Shown here piece by piece: positions 45,071-53,747 of a stretch of 64,000 nt of DNA. The DNA is from Pseudomonadota bacterium. Lineage in GTDB: Bacteria > Pseudomonadota > Gammaproteobacteria > Steroidobacterales > Steroidobacteraceae. The notes beneath the pieces are model-generated. The model saw only the letters and a list, made by a program, of their open reading frames with translations. It did not search any database and was not told the origin of the DNA. Location of the stretch: assembly GCA_025355105.1 (NCBI GenBank), contig JANYAE010000066.1:1-64000 (forward strand), in the 5' to 3' direction. The first letter of the stretch is position 1. Each line of letters begins with the position of its first letter. The position numbers were made by a program, and so were the translations under genes.

Positions 45071-46882
45071 ATGAGCTCCCATCCGCTCGCCGGGCGGACC
45101 ATGTCCGGTGCCGAGATGATCGTCCAGGTGCTCGCCGACGAGGGCGTGGACGTCGTCTTCGGCTACTCCGGCGGCGCCATCCTGCCAACCTACGATGCGA
45201 TCTTCGTCCACAACCGCGATCCGAAGCGCCGCCCGATCCCGCTGATCGTGCCGGCCAACGAGCAGGGCGCCGGCTTCATGGCGGCAGGCTACGCGCGCGC
45301 CAGCGGTCGGGTCGGCGTCTGCGTCGTGACCTCCGGCCCCGGCGCGACCAACACCGTGACCCCGGTGCGCGATTCGATGGCGGATTCGATTCCGATCGTC
45401 GTGATCTGCGGCCAGGTGCCGAGCGCGGCGATCGGCAGCGACGCGTTCCAGGAGGCGCCGGTGTCGGCGATCATGGGCTCGGTCGCCAAGCACATCTTCC
45501 TGGTCACCGACCCGACGCGCCTCGAGGCGACGATGCGCACCGCCTTCGAGATCGCGCGCACCGGCCGGCCGGGGCCGGTGGTCATCGACATCCCGAAGGA
45601 CGTGCAGAACTGGTCCGGGACCTTCCACGGCCACGGCCGCCTGCCGGTGCCGGGCTACCGCAGCCGGCTCACCCAGCTCGAGGCGCACCGGCTCGGCGAG
45701 CGCGAGCTCGGCGCCTTCTACGCGATGCTCGGCGAGTCGCAGCGGCCGCTGATCTACGCCGGCGGCGGCGTCATCAACGCCGAGGCCGCCGAGGCGCTGC
45801 GCGCTTTCGCGCAGGCCTACCAGATCCCGGTAGTGACGACGCTGATGGGCATCGGCGCGGTCGACACCACCGAGGCGCACGCGATGCGCATGCTCGGCAT
45901 GCACGGCGCCGCGTTCGCCAACTACGCGGTCGACGACTGCGACTTCCTGATCGCGGTCGGCGCGCGCTTCGACGACCGCGTCGCCGCCGTGCCGCTCAAG
46001 TTCGCGCGCGGCGCGAAGCACATCGCGCACTTCGACATCGACGCCTCCGAGATCAACAAGGTCAAGCGCGTCCACTGGAGCTACGTCGGGCTGCTCGGCG
46101 ATGCGCTCGTGGCGCTGACCGAGTACGGCCGCGCCCACGGCTTCCGTCGCGACTGGAGCAAGTGGCACGCGCACTGCGCCGAGCTGAAGCGCGTGCACGC
46201 GATGAACTACGACCGCGCCAGCACGCTGATCCAGCCGTACTACCTGATCGAGGAGATCAACCGGCTGACGCGTGGCGAGGCGATCATCGCCACCGGCGTC
46301 GGCCAGCACCAGATGTGGGCGGCGCAGTACTTCGACTTCAAGAGCCCGCGGCTGTGGCTGACCTCGGGCAGCATGGGCACGATGGGCTTTGGCCTGCCGG
46401 CGGCGATCGGCGCGCAATTCGCGCACCCGTCACGGCTGGTGATCGACATCGACGGCGACGCCAGCATCCGCATGAACCTCGGCGAGCTCGAGACGGTCAC
46501 GACCTACGACCTGCCGATCAAGGTCGTGGTGCTCAACAACTTCGGCGACGGCATGGTCAAGCAGTGGCAGAAGCTGTTCTTCAAGGGGCGGCTGTCGGCG
46601 AGCGACAAGTCGCTGCACAAGAAGGACTTCGTCAAGGCCGCGCAGGCGGACGGCTTCCCGTGGGCGCAGCGCCTCGATCGCAAGGAGGAGGTCGCGCGCG
46701 TGGTCGCCGACTTCATCGGCTTCAAGGGCCCGGCCTTCCTCGAGGTGCTGATCGACCCGGACGCGGGCGTCTATCCGATGGTCGGTCCCGGCCAGTGCTA
46801 CGACGAGATGATCACCGGTGAGCACATCGTCTCGCGCGGCCAGGGCCCGACGGCACCGCCGGACGCGTCAGAGATGTTCTGA
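45071..46882 (+). CDS. ilvB: acetolactate synthase catalytic subunit
   Basis: A 603-residue ThDP enzyme that condenses pyruvate to 2-acetolactate (and with 2-ketobutyrate to acetohydroxybutyrate) for Val, Leu and Ile synthesis. The PYR domain holds the catalytic Glu in PANEQGAGFMAAGYARASG. The central FAD/TPP-M domain follows, and the PP domain shows GVGQHQMWAAQ, GSMGTMGFGLPAAIG and the Mg/ThDP motif DGDASIRMNLGELETV. Start ATG 45071 (MSSHPLAGRTMSG) is taken; GTG 45044 would add nine residues. Divergent from ilvN across 145 bases. The chromate transporter gene follows 5 bases after its stop. Confidence 0.93.
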   Translation: MSSHPLAGRTMSGAEMIVQVLADEGVDVVFGYSGGAILPTYDAIFVHNRDPKRRPIPLIVPANEQGAGFMAAGYARASGRVGVCVVTSGPGATNTVTPVRDSMADSIPIVVICGQVPSAAIGSDAFQEAPVSAIMGSVAKHIFLVTDPTRLEATMRTAFEIARTGRPGPVVIDIPKDVQNWSGTFHGHGRLPVPGYRSRLTQLEAHRLGERELGAFYAMLGESQRPLIYAGGGVINAEAAEALRAFAQAYQIPVVTTLMGIGAVDTTEAHAMRMLGMHGAAFANYAVDDCDFLIAVGARFDDRVAAVPLKFARGAKHIAHFDIDASEINKVKRVHWSYVGLLGDALVALTEYGRAHGFRRDWSKWHAHCAELKRVHAMNYDRASTLIQPYYLIEEINRLTRGEAIIATGVGQHQMWAAQYFDFKSPRLWLTSGSMGTMGFGLPAAIGAQFAHPSRLVIDIDGDASIRMNLGELETVTTYDLPIKVVVLNNFGDGMVKQWQKLFFKGRLSASDKSLHKKDFVKAAQADGFPWAQRLDRKEEVARVVADFIGFKGPAFLEVLIDPDAGVYPMVGPGQCYDEMITGEHIVSRGQGPTAPPDASEMF

Positions 46883-46887
46883 GCGCC

Positions 46888-48138
46888 GTGCGCGCGGCGC
46901 CTGACGCACCGGCGGCCGGCGACGCCTTCCGCTACGCGCTGCGGCTCGGCTGCATCTCCTTCGGCGGCCCGGCCGGCCAGATCGCCATCCTGCACCGCGA
47001 GCTGGTCGCCGGCCGGCGCTGGATCGACGACGCCGAGTTCGCGCGCGCGCTCAATTTCTGCATGCTGCTGCCCGGCCCGGAGGCGCTGCAGCTCGTGATC
47101 TGGCTCGGCTGGCGCTGGTACGGCATCGCCGGCGGCATCGTCGCCGGGCTCTGCTTCCTGCTGCCGGCGGTCGTGCTGCTGACCGCACTGTCCTTCGGCT
47201 ACGCGCTCTACGGCACGCTCGCGCCGGTGATCGCGCTGCTGGCCGGCCTCAAGGCGGTGGTTGTCGCGCTGGTCGCGCAGGCGCTCATCGGCATCGGCCG
47301 GCGCGCGCTGCGCGGCCCGGCGCACGTCGCGCTCGCGCTGGCCGCGTTCGGCGCGATCGCGGGCTTGCACGTGCCGTTCCCGCTCGTGATCGGCGCCGCC
47401 GCGCTGGCCGGTGTGGCGCTGTTCGGCGCGCGGCCGGCGGCCACCGCGGCGCCGCGACCGCCGCGCGAGCATCGCGCGCTCACGGTGCTCGCGGCGGGCG
47501 CGGCGCTGTGGCTGGTGCCGCTCGTCGCGCTCGTGCTCGCGGCGCCCGGACCACTGCCGCTTCGGCTCTACCTGTTCTTCAGCAAGGTGGCGCTGGTCGG
47601 CTTCGGCGGCGCCTACGCGGTGCTCTCCTACGTCAACCAGGAACTGGTTGGCCAGCTCAACTGGCTGACTCCGCCGCAGCTGCTCGCCGGCCTCGCGCTC
47701 GCCGAGACGACGCCAGGGCCGCTGGTGCTGGTGCTGCAGTTCTACGGCTTCGCGGCCGGCTGGGCGGCACCCGCGCCGCTCGCGCCGCCGGTCGCGGCGC
47801 TGCTCTGCGGCGGGCTCGCGAGCTGGGCGACCTTCCTGCCGTCGTTCGTGCTGGTGATGGCGCTCGCGCCCTACCTCGAGCGGCTCGCGACCCAGCCGCG
47901 GCTGGCCGCGGCGCTCGAGGCAGTGACTGCCGCGGTGGTCGGGGTCATCGCCAGTTTCGCGCTCGCGGTCGCGCTCGTGGTGCTCGTGCCCGGTGAGCCG
48001 GCGCGGCCGGACTGGTCCGCGCTCGCGATCGCGGCGGGTGCGTGGGGGCTGCTCAGCCGCACGCGCCTTGACCTCACCTGGGTGCTGGCGGCAGGCGCGC
48101 TGGCCGGCCTCGCGGCGCGCCTCGCGAGCGCCGCCTGA
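46888..48138 (+). CDS. chrA: chromate efflux transporter (CHR family, two-domain)
   Basis: A 416-residue membrane protein made of two homologous CHR domains. The first has CISFGGPAGQIAILHRELV and LLPGPEALQL. The second has ALVGFGGAYAVLSYVNQELV and ETTPGPLVLVLQFYG. The length is that of long-chain ChrA proteins. ChrA exports chromate, with sulfate as the usual analogue, by proton motive force. It starts with GTG 46888, five bases after ilvB, so it is probably read from the same transcript although functionally unrelated. It is convergent with the DsbA-like gene, three bases away. Confidence 0.88.
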   Translation: MRAAPDAPAAGDAFRYALRLGCISFGGPAGQIAILHRELVAGRRWIDDAEFARALNFCMLLPGPEALQLVIWLGWRWYGIAGGIVAGLCFLLPAVVLLTALSFGYALYGTLAPVIALLAGLKAVVVALVAQALIGIGRRALRGPAHVALALAAFGAIAGLHVPFPLVIGAAALAGVALFGARPAATAAPRPPREHRALTVLAAGAALWLVPLVALVLAAPGPLPLRLYLFFSKVALVGFGGAYAVLSYVNQELVGQLNWLTPPQLLAGLALAETTPGPLVLVLQFYGFAAGWAAPAPLAPPVAALLCGGLASWATFLPSFVLVMALAPYLERLATQPRLAAALEAVTAAVVGVIASFALAVALVVLVPGEPARPDWSALAIAAGAWGLLSRTRLDLTWVLAAGALAGLAARLASAA

Positions 48139-48141
48139 GCC

Positions 48142-48897
48142 TCAGTTGCCGTGCGGCGCGCCGAGCAGCGCGTCGAGGCGCGCGCTGAACACCTCGGTGG
48201 GCTGTGCGCCGACGATCAGCGTGCCTTCCAGCTTGCCGCCGCTCCTGCGGGCGATGACGAAACCCGGCGTGCCGTTGATGCCGAGCCGCTCCGCCTCGGC
48301 CGAATCGCTGTCGATGGCCTGGCGGACCGCGGCGTTGGCACTGCAGCGCTGGAAGGCCGGCGCCTCGACGCCGGCTGCCGCGACGATGGCGCGGATCGAC
48401 TCGGCCGACAGCTGCGGCGCGGCGAACAGCGCCTCGAACACCGGCGCGAAGCGTCCCTGCTCGCCGGCGCAGCGCGCCGCGATCGCCGCCGGCAGCGCCT
48501 CGCCGTGGAAGGACAGCGGCATGTCGCGGACCACGTAGCGCACCTTGCCGCTGTCGACGTACTTGGCCTTGAGCTCCGGCCAGCTGCGCTCGTGGAAGCG
48601 CTTGCAGAACGGGCACTGGTAGTCGGTGAACTCGATCAGCGTCACCGCCGCAGCGGCCGCGCCGAGCACGTTCGGCGCGACGTCGTCGAGGCGCACCTTG
48701 GCCGGCGCGGCGGGGGCCTCGGCCTCCGCCGGCTTCGGCCGCTGCTCGACCAGCATCCGCTTGATGTCCTTGAGCTCGGCGAGGATCGCATCCGCCTGCT
48801 CCGAGGTCATGCTGCCGGCAGGCGGCTGGGCCGCGCAGCCGGCGAGCAGCATCGCGAAGGCCAGCGGCACGAGGCACAGTCGTTTCAAGGGGATCAT
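48142..48897 (-). CDS. DsbA-family thioredoxin-fold lipoprotein
   Basis: A 251-residue protein with a lipoprotein signal (LVPLAFAMLLAGC), a short helical, Pro/Ala-rich linker and a DsbA-type domain (about 75-250) with the active site FTDYQCPFCKRFHE and the cis-Pro loop NGTPGFVI. It resembles Com1/BdbD-like thiol oxidoreductases and probably acts in the periplasm on disulfides. The start at 48897 is chosen because the far longer in-frame extension is antisense to the downstream glyoxalase and regulator genes. Confidence 0.85.
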   Translation of the reverse strand: MIPLKRLCLVPLAFAMLLAGCAAQPPAGSMTSEQADAILAELKDIKRMLVEQRPKPAEAEAPAAPAKVRLDDVAPNVLGAAAAAVTLIEFTDYQCPFCKRFHERSWPELKAKYVDSGKVRYVVRDMPLSFHGEALPAAIAARCAGEQGRFAPVFEALFAAPQLSAESIRAIVAAAGVEAPAFQRCSANAAVRQAIDSDSAEAERLGINGTPGFVIARRSGGKLEGTLIVGAQPTEVFSARLDALLGAPHGN

Positions 48898-49005
48898 CCT
48901 CGGGCAGGCCGGCGTGGCGCGGTGCAAAAGCCTAGCACACGGGCCGCGCAGCAGATGAAAGCGCCCGGGCTTCGGGGCATCATGCGACACGTCCCGGAGG
49001 CGCCG

Positions 49006-49425
49006 ATGAAATACCTGCACACCATGGTCCGCGTCACCAACCTCGACGCGTCGCTCGACTTCTACTGCAAGCAGCTCGGCCTCGAGCTCGTCGGCCGCAA
49101 GGACTACGAGGCCGGGCGATTCACGCTGGTCTTCCTCGCCGCGCCCGGCGATGCGGCCGCGCAGGTGGAGCTCACCTACAACTGGGACCCGGAGAGCTAC
49201 GGCAGCGGCCGCGCCTTCGGCCACCTGGCCTACGAGGTGGACGACATCTATGCGCTCTGCGAGCGGCTGATGCGCGCCGGCGTCACGATCAACCGCCCGC
49301 CGCGCGACGGCCGCATGGCCTTCGTGCGCTCGCCGGACAATATCTCGATCGAGCTGCTGCAGAAGGGCGCCGCCCGGCCGCCGGCCGAGCCGTGGCAGTC
49401 GATGCCGAACAGCGGGCAATGGTAG
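49006..49425 (+). CDS. gloA: lactoylglutathione lyase (glyoxalase I)
   Basis: A 139-residue VOC-fold metalloenzyme that converts the methylglyoxal-glutathione hemithioacetal to S-lactoylglutathione. Its length and motifs match GloA. The four metal ligands appear as His5 (YLHTMVRV), Glu in ELTYNWD, His in FGHLAYEV and Glu in SIELLQ. CGGAGG precedes ATG 49006. It depends on glutathione, which the window's gshA helps make. It lies 27 bases before the Dnr-like regulator and may be co-transcribed with it. Confidence 0.93.
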   Translation: MKYLHTMVRVTNLDASLDFYCKQLGLELVGRKDYEAGRFTLVFLAAPGDAAAQVELTYNWDPESYGSGRAFGHLAYEVDDIYALCERLMRAGVTINRPPRDGRMAFVRSPDNISIELLQKGAARPPAEPWQSMPNSGQW

Positions 49426-49452
49426 CGCCGCGGGCGGCGTGAGGCGCGCACG

Positions 49453-50139
49453 ATGACGACGTTGGCCGCGGAGCTGCTGGGGCTGCTGCGCGAGCACTAT
49501 CTGTTCAGCGCGCTCGACGACCTGCAGTTCGCGCGCGTTGCCGCGCAGGCGGAACTCGTCGGCCTCGACGCCGGCCAGCTGCTGTTCCAGCGCGGCGCGC
49601 CGGCACGGCACTTCTTCGTCGTGCTCGACGGCGAGATCAAGCTCGCGCTGCAGTCGCGGGCCGGCGAGGAGAAGGTCGTCGAGCGCCTGGGCCGCGGGCA
49701 GAGCTTTGCCGAGGCGCTGATGTTCGTCGACGCGCCGCGCTACCCGCTCGCGGCGGTGGCGCTCGAGCCGAGCCGCGTGGTCGCGATTGAGGCCACCGAC
49801 TTCCTGGCGATGCTGCGCGCCAGCCCCGATACCTGCCTCGCGCTGCTCGCCGACCTCAGCCGCCGGCTGCACGCGCGGATCCGCGAGATCGAGGAGCTGA
49901 CCCTGGCGAGCGCGACGCACCGGCTCGCGCGCCACCTGCTCGCGCTCGCGCCGCCGGGCGCGGCCGGGCCGTCGACGGTGACGCTCGACGAGTCGCGCCA
50001 GCTGCTCGCCTCGCGGCTCGCCATCAAGCCGGAGACGCTGTCGCGGATCCTCAGGAGCCTCACCGACGCCGGCGTGATCCGCGTCGACGGTCGCCAGATC
50101 GAGCTCACCGACCCCGAACGTCTGCGCAGCAGCGCCTGA
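49453..50139 (+). CDS. Crp/Fnr-family regulator, Dnr-like (nitrogen oxide response)
   Basis: A 228-residue CRP-fold protein: cyclic-nucleotide-type sensor domain (about 20-130), dimer helix and a C-terminal HTH with LASRLAIKPETLSRILRSL as recognition region. It has a single Cys, so it lacks the [4Fe-4S] ligands of FNR. SFAEALMFVDAPRYP and the ATHRLARHLLAL segment closely resemble P. aeruginosa DNR, the haem-based NO sensor of denitrification. It sits directly upstream of nirK, whose promoter region carries a matching TTGAC-N4-GTCAA box, so it most likely activates nirK. Confidence 0.87.
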   Translation: MTTLAAELLGLLREHYLFSALDDLQFARVAAQAELVGLDAGQLLFQRGAPARHFFVVLDGEIKLALQSRAGEEKVVERLGRGQSFAEALMFVDAPRYPLAAVALEPSRVVAIEATDFLAMLRASPDTCLALLADLSRRLHARIREIEELTLASATHRLARHLLALAPPGAAGPSTVTLDESRQLLASRLAIKPETLSRILRSLTDAGVIRVDGRQIELTDPERLRSSA

Positions 50140-50206
50140 GCCGCCGCGCCGCGGCCCGCGTCGCCGGCAAGGTCTCGGATTTCCACGGGTTCCCGGCCGG
50201 CTGCGC

Positions 50207-50220
50207 TTGACCTGGGTCAA
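50207..50220. promoter_or_regulatory. Dnr/FNR-type box upstream of nirK
   Basis: TTGACCTGGGTCAA is a perfect inverted repeat of the FNR/DNR/NNR type (TTGAY-N4-RTCAA). It lies 159 bases before the nirK start. A possible -10 (GATTCT, 50246-50251) places it near -44, close to the usual class II activator position. Confidence 0.75.
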
Positions 50221-50378
50221 GGCGCCGGGCGCTGCCGACGCGCACGATTCTGCCTGCCGGCTAGCGGCCCCGGGGCAGCCCCGGATGTTCCCGAGGAATG
50301 GTCCTGATGGCCGCGCGTCGCGGTCAGGCGTAGGTTCCGGGACGGCTTGGTCGGCGCATTCCTTCCGGAGGTCCCGTC

Positions 50379-51866
50379 ATGATGCCCATCGTCCGTACCT
50401 TGCTGCTGAGCGTCGTCGTCGCGCTCGCGCCGCTGTCGCTGGTCGCCATCGCCGCTGCCGGTGAGGCCGCGGTGCTGCACGGCGACCTCGGACCGCCGAT
50501 GGGCGAGCCGATCCACGCGCAACTGACCTCGCCGCCCAACGTGCCACCGCCGGTGCACCGCAGCTACCCGGCCAAGGTCATCGTCGACCTCGAGGTCCGC
50601 GAGGTCGAGAAGGAGATCTCCGAGGGCGTGCGCTACACCTTCTGGACCTTCGGCGGCACGGTGCCCGGCAGCTTCATCCGCATCCGCCAGGGCGACACGG
50701 TCGAGTTCCACCTCAAGAACCACCCGGACAGCAAGATGCCGCACAACATCGACCTGCACGGGGTCACCGGCCCGGGCGGCGGCGCCGCCTCGAGCTTCAC
50801 CGCGCCCGGCCACGAGTCGCAGTTCAGCTTCAAGGCGCTGAACCAGGGCGTCTACGTCTATCACTGCGCCACCGCGCCGGTCGGCATGCACGTCGCCAAC
50901 GGCATGTACGGGCTGATCCTGGTGGAACCGCCGGAAGGGCTGCCGCCGGTGGACCACGAGTACTACGTGATGCAGGGCGACTTCTACACGGTCGGCAAGT
51001 ACCGCGAGAAGGGCACGCAGCCGTTCGACATGCAGCGCGCGATCGACGAGCGCCCGACCTACGTGCTGTTCAACGGTTCGGAGGGCTCGCTGATCGGCGA
51101 CAAGGCGCTGAAGGCCAAGGTCGGCGAGACGGTGCGCCTCTACGTCGGCAACGGCGGCCCGAACCTCGTCTCCAGTTTCCACGTGATCGGCGCGATCTTC
51201 GACAAGGTCTGGTTCGAGGGCGGCACGCACTTCCAGGAGAACGTGCAGACGACGCTGATCCCGGCCGGCGGCGCCGCGATCATGGAGTTCCACTCGGTGG
51301 TACCCGGCAGCTACGTGCTGGTCGACCACGCGCTGTTCCGCGCCTTCAACAAGGGCGCGCTCGGCATCCTCAAGGTGGACGGCCCGGAGAACAAGGCGAT
51401 CTACTCCGGCAAGGAGGTCGACTCGGTCTACCTCGGCGACAAGGCCGCGAGCAACCAGCGTTCGGTGGCCGCGGCCGCCAGCGCCGCCGCCAAGGGCCAG
51501 CTGACGCGCGAGGAGCAGCAGAGGGCCGGCGAGACGCTATTCGCCGGCACCTGCTCGGTCTGCCACCAGCCGAACGGCGAGGGTCTGGAGGGCGTGTTCC
51601 CGCCGCTCGCCAAGTCCGACTTCCTGATGGCCGACCTCAAGCGCGCGATCACTATCGTCCTCAACGGGCTCACCGGCCCGGTCACTGTCAACGGCAAGAG
51701 CTTCAACTCGGTGATGCCGCCGATGAGCCAGCTCAACGACGACGAGGTCGCCAACATCCTGACCTACGTCAAGAACGCCTGGGGCAACCAGGACGCACAG
51801 GTCAGCGCCGCCGAGGTGGCCGAGATCCGCAAGACCACCAAGCGCCCGGCCGGCGCGGCGCACTGA
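50379..51866 (+). CDS. nirK: copper nitrite reductase with fused C-terminal cytochrome c domain
   Basis: A 495-residue periplasmic enzyme that reduces nitrite to NO. After a signal peptide come two cupredoxin domains. Type 1 copper ligands are His122, Cys163, His171 and Met176 ([15 protein letters not shown]). Type 2 ligands are His127, His162 and the later His in FHVIGAIF or VDHALFRAF; catalytic Asp125 is in PHNIDLH. A linker leads to a class I cytochrome c domain (about 375-475) with haem site C392-x-x-C395-H396 and an MPPM ligand region. This matches the three-domain NirK of the Ralstonia pickettii type, where the fused haem delivers electrons directly. Two adjacent ATGs (50379, 50382) are possible starts. 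Confidence 0.94.
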   Translation: MMPIVRTLLLSVVVALAPLSLVAIAAAGEAAVLHGDLGPPMGEPIHAQLTSPPNVPPPVHRSYPAKVIVDLEVREVEKEISEGVRYTFWTFGGTVPGSFIRIRQGDTVEFHLKNHPDSKMPHNIDLHGVTGPGGGAASSFTAPGHESQFSFKALNQGVYVYHCATAPVGMHVANGMYGLILVEPPEGLPPVDHEYYVMQGDFYTVGKYREKGTQPFDMQRAIDERPTYVLFNGSEGSLIGDKALKAKVGETVRLYVGNGGPNLVSSFHVIGAIFDKVWFEGGTHFQENVQTTLIPAGGAAIMEFHSVVPGSYVLVDHALFRAFNKGALGILKVDGPENKAIYSGKEVDSVYLGDKAASNQRSVAAAASAAAKGQLTREEQQRAGETLFAGTCSVCHQPNGEGLEGVFPPLAKSDFLMADLKRAITIVLNGLTGPVTVNGKSFNSVMPPMSQLNDDEVANILTYVKNAWGNQDAQVSAAEVAEIRKTTKRPAGAAH

Positions 51867-51882
51867 GGCCGCGGCGCAGACG

Positions 51883-52668
51883 ATGCGTGCCTGCCGGAGC
51901 CTGCTCGCCGCCGCGGCGCTCGCGGCCGCCCTCGGCGGCGGCGTCGCGACGGGCGGCGAGCGCGCCAGCCTGCCGGCCGGCGACTTCACGCCGGTGGTCG
52001 CTCCCGGCAACGACCTCAAGAGCGTGCGCGTCGAGGCCTTCGCCGTCGACCGCACGCCGGTCACGAACGCCGAGTTCCTGGCCTTCGTGCGCGCGCAGCC
52101 GGCGTGGCGGCGCGGTGCGGCTCCGGCACTGCTCGCCGACAGCCAGTACCTCGCCCACTGGCAGGGGCCGCTCGCGCTCGGCCCCGGCGCCGGGCCCGAG
52201 CAGCCGCTGACGCGCGTCAGCTGGTTCGCGGCGCGCGCCTACTGCGCCGCCGCTGGCGGGCGGCTGCCGACCTGGTACGAGTGGGAGTACGTCGCCGCGG
52301 CCGACGAGTTGCGGCGCGACGCGCGCCAGGACCCGGCGTTTCGCGAGCGGATCCTCGCCTGGTACGCGCTGCCGTCCGGACGCCCGCTGCCGCCAGTCGG
52401 CAAGACGCCGGCCAACGTCTACGGCGTGCGCGACCTGCACGGCGTGATCTGGGAGTGGGTCGAGGACTTCAGCGGCCTGATGGTCAGCGGCGACAGCCGC
52501 ACCCAGGGGGACCCCGACAAGCTGCAGTTCTGCGGCGCCGGCGCGCTGTCGGCGGAGATCCGCGACGACTACCCGATCCTGATGCGGATGGCGCTGCTGT
52601 CCTCGCTCGAGGCGAACTTCACGACCGCCAACCTCGGCTTTCGCTGTGCTTACGGAGCATCGCCATGA
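51883..52668 (+). CDS. nirV: NirV-like formylglycine-generating-enzyme-fold protein
   Basis: A 261-residue protein with a signal peptide (LLAAAALAAALGGG) and an FGE-sulfatase/C-type-lectin-like fold (about 35-258): DRTPVTNAEFLAFV, RVSWFAARAYCAAAGGRLPTWYEWEY, GVRDLHGVIWEWVEDF and a final NLGFRC. This is the NirV family, often found next to nirK. Its function is not established; a role in NirK maturation has been proposed from gene neighbourhood. It follows nirK by 16 bases and overlaps the SCO gene by four. Confidence 0.85.
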   Translation: MRACRSLLAAAALAAALGGGVATGGERASLPAGDFTPVVAPGNDLKSVRVEAFAVDRTPVTNAEFLAFVRAQPAWRRGAAPALLADSQYLAHWQGPLALGPGAGPEQPLTRVSWFAARAYCAAAGGRLPTWYEWEYVAAADELRRDARQDPAFRERILAWYALPSGRPLPPVGKTPANVYGVRDLHGVIWEWVEDFSGLMVSGDSRTQGDPDKLQFCGAGALSAEIRDDYPILMRMALLSSLEANFTTANLGFRCAYGASP

Positions 52669-53285
52669 CACTTGCACGGCCACTTGGCCTGATCGCGGCC
52701 TGCCTGCTTGCCGCCGGCGCGGCCGGCGCCGACGAGCCCGCGCCCGTGCCCGCGCCCGGGCACGTGCACCCCACCGAGCCGGTGGCGCCGCTGCCCGGCG
52801 CTTCGCTGTACCAGCTCGGCGTCACGCTCGATGCCGCCGACGGCACGCGGCTTGCGCTCGACTCGCTGCGCGGCAGGCCGGTGGTCGTGACGATGTTCTA
52901 CTCAAGCTGCACGACGGTCTGCCCGATGCTGACGCTCGCGATGCAGCACATCGCCGCCGGCCTCGACGCCGGCGAGCGGGCGCAGGTGCTGTTCCTGATG
53001 GTGTCGCTGGACGCCGAGCGCGATACGCCGCCGCGCCTGGTCGAGTTCGCGGCCGGGCACCACCTGCCGCAGCCGCCCTTCGTGGTCGCGCACGCCGCCG
53101 CCGGCGACGTTCGCGCGGTGGCCGCGGCGCTCGGCATCCGTTACCGGCAGCTGCCGGACAAGAGCTTCAGCCACTCGTCGCTGATCACGCTGCTCGACCG
53201 CGACGGCGTGCCCGCAGCGCGCACGCAGGTGCTCGCGGCCGAGGATCCCGGCTTCGTCGCGAGCCTGCGCACGCAGCTGAAGTGA
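52665..53285 (+). CDS. SCO1/SenC-family copper chaperone
   Basis: A 206-residue thioredoxin-fold protein with a signal peptide (GLIAACLLAAGAAGA) and the copper-binding CxxxC motif in YSSCTTVCPM. The distal His is within KSFSHSSLIT. SCO proteins deliver copper to cuproenzymes such as CuA of cytochrome oxidase. Here translational coupling to nirV (ATGA overlap) and the nirK neighbourhood suggest it supplies NirK, which is inference. It is convergent with the cytochrome c gene four bases away. Confidence 0.9.
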   Translation: MTLARPLGLIAACLLAAGAAGADEPAPVPAPGHVHPTEPVAPLPGASLYQLGVTLDAADGTRLALDSLRGRPVVVTMFYSSCTTVCPMLTLAMQHIAAGLDAGERAQVLFLMVSLDAERDTPPRLVEFAAGHHLPQPPFVVAHAAAGDVRAVAAALGIRYRQLPDKSFSHSSLITLLDRDGVPAARTQVLAAEDPGFVASLRTQLK

Positions 53286-53289
53286 CGCG

Positions 53290-53700
53290 CTAGGGCGCGC
53301 GCTCCTTCTGCTTGAGCTCGTCCGGATTGCTCGTGAGGTAGGCGATCACGTCGGCGCGGTTCTTCTCGAACGGCACCAGCAGGCCCATCGCCGCGCCCGG
53401 CACCAGCGAGTACGGATTCTCGAGGTACTCATCGAGCAGCTTCGCGTTCCACGTGATGCCGGACTTGCGCATCGCGTCGGTGTACTTGAAGTGGTCCCAC
53501 GAGCCGGCCTTGCGGCCGACGACACCGTTCAGCTGCGGGCCGATCGGCGCGCTCGTGTCGGTGGGCTTTTGCAGGTGGCAAGCCGCGCACTGGGCCTTGA
53601 AGACCGCGGCGCCGCGCGTCGCATCGCCGGCGGACGGATCCGCGAGCGCAGCGCCGGCGGCGAGGCCGGCGACGATCGCGGCCAACTGTCTGATTTTCAT
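53290..53700 (-). CDS. class I cytochrome c
   Basis: A 136-residue exported cytochrome. After a signal peptide (IVAGLAAGAALA), the haem motif CAACH comes early and the axial Met is in GAAMGLLVPF near the end. GPQLNGVVGRKAGS is typical of mitochondrial/cytochrome c2-like proteins. It probably carries electrons in the periplasm, plausibly to the adjacent NirK or a terminal oxidase. It is convergent with the SCO gene. No FNR-type box is seen upstream. Confidence 0.9.
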   Translation of the reverse strand: MKIRQLAAIVAGLAAGAALADPSAGDATRGAAVFKAQCAACHLQKPTDTSAPIGPQLNGVVGRKAGSWDHFKYTDAMRKSGITWNAKLLDEYLENPYSLVPGAAMGLLVPFEKNRADVIAYLTSNPDELKQKERAP

Positions 53701-53747
53701 GGTCAGGACCCCCTAGATCCGTGGTGGCGTTCTGGAAAGCAGTGGCT

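Noticed and set aside
48898-50220. N-terminal extension of the DsbA-like protein to about 690 residues
   Set aside because: The extension is antisense to gloA and the Dnr-like gene, and the ATG at 48897 gives a proper lipoprotein signal.
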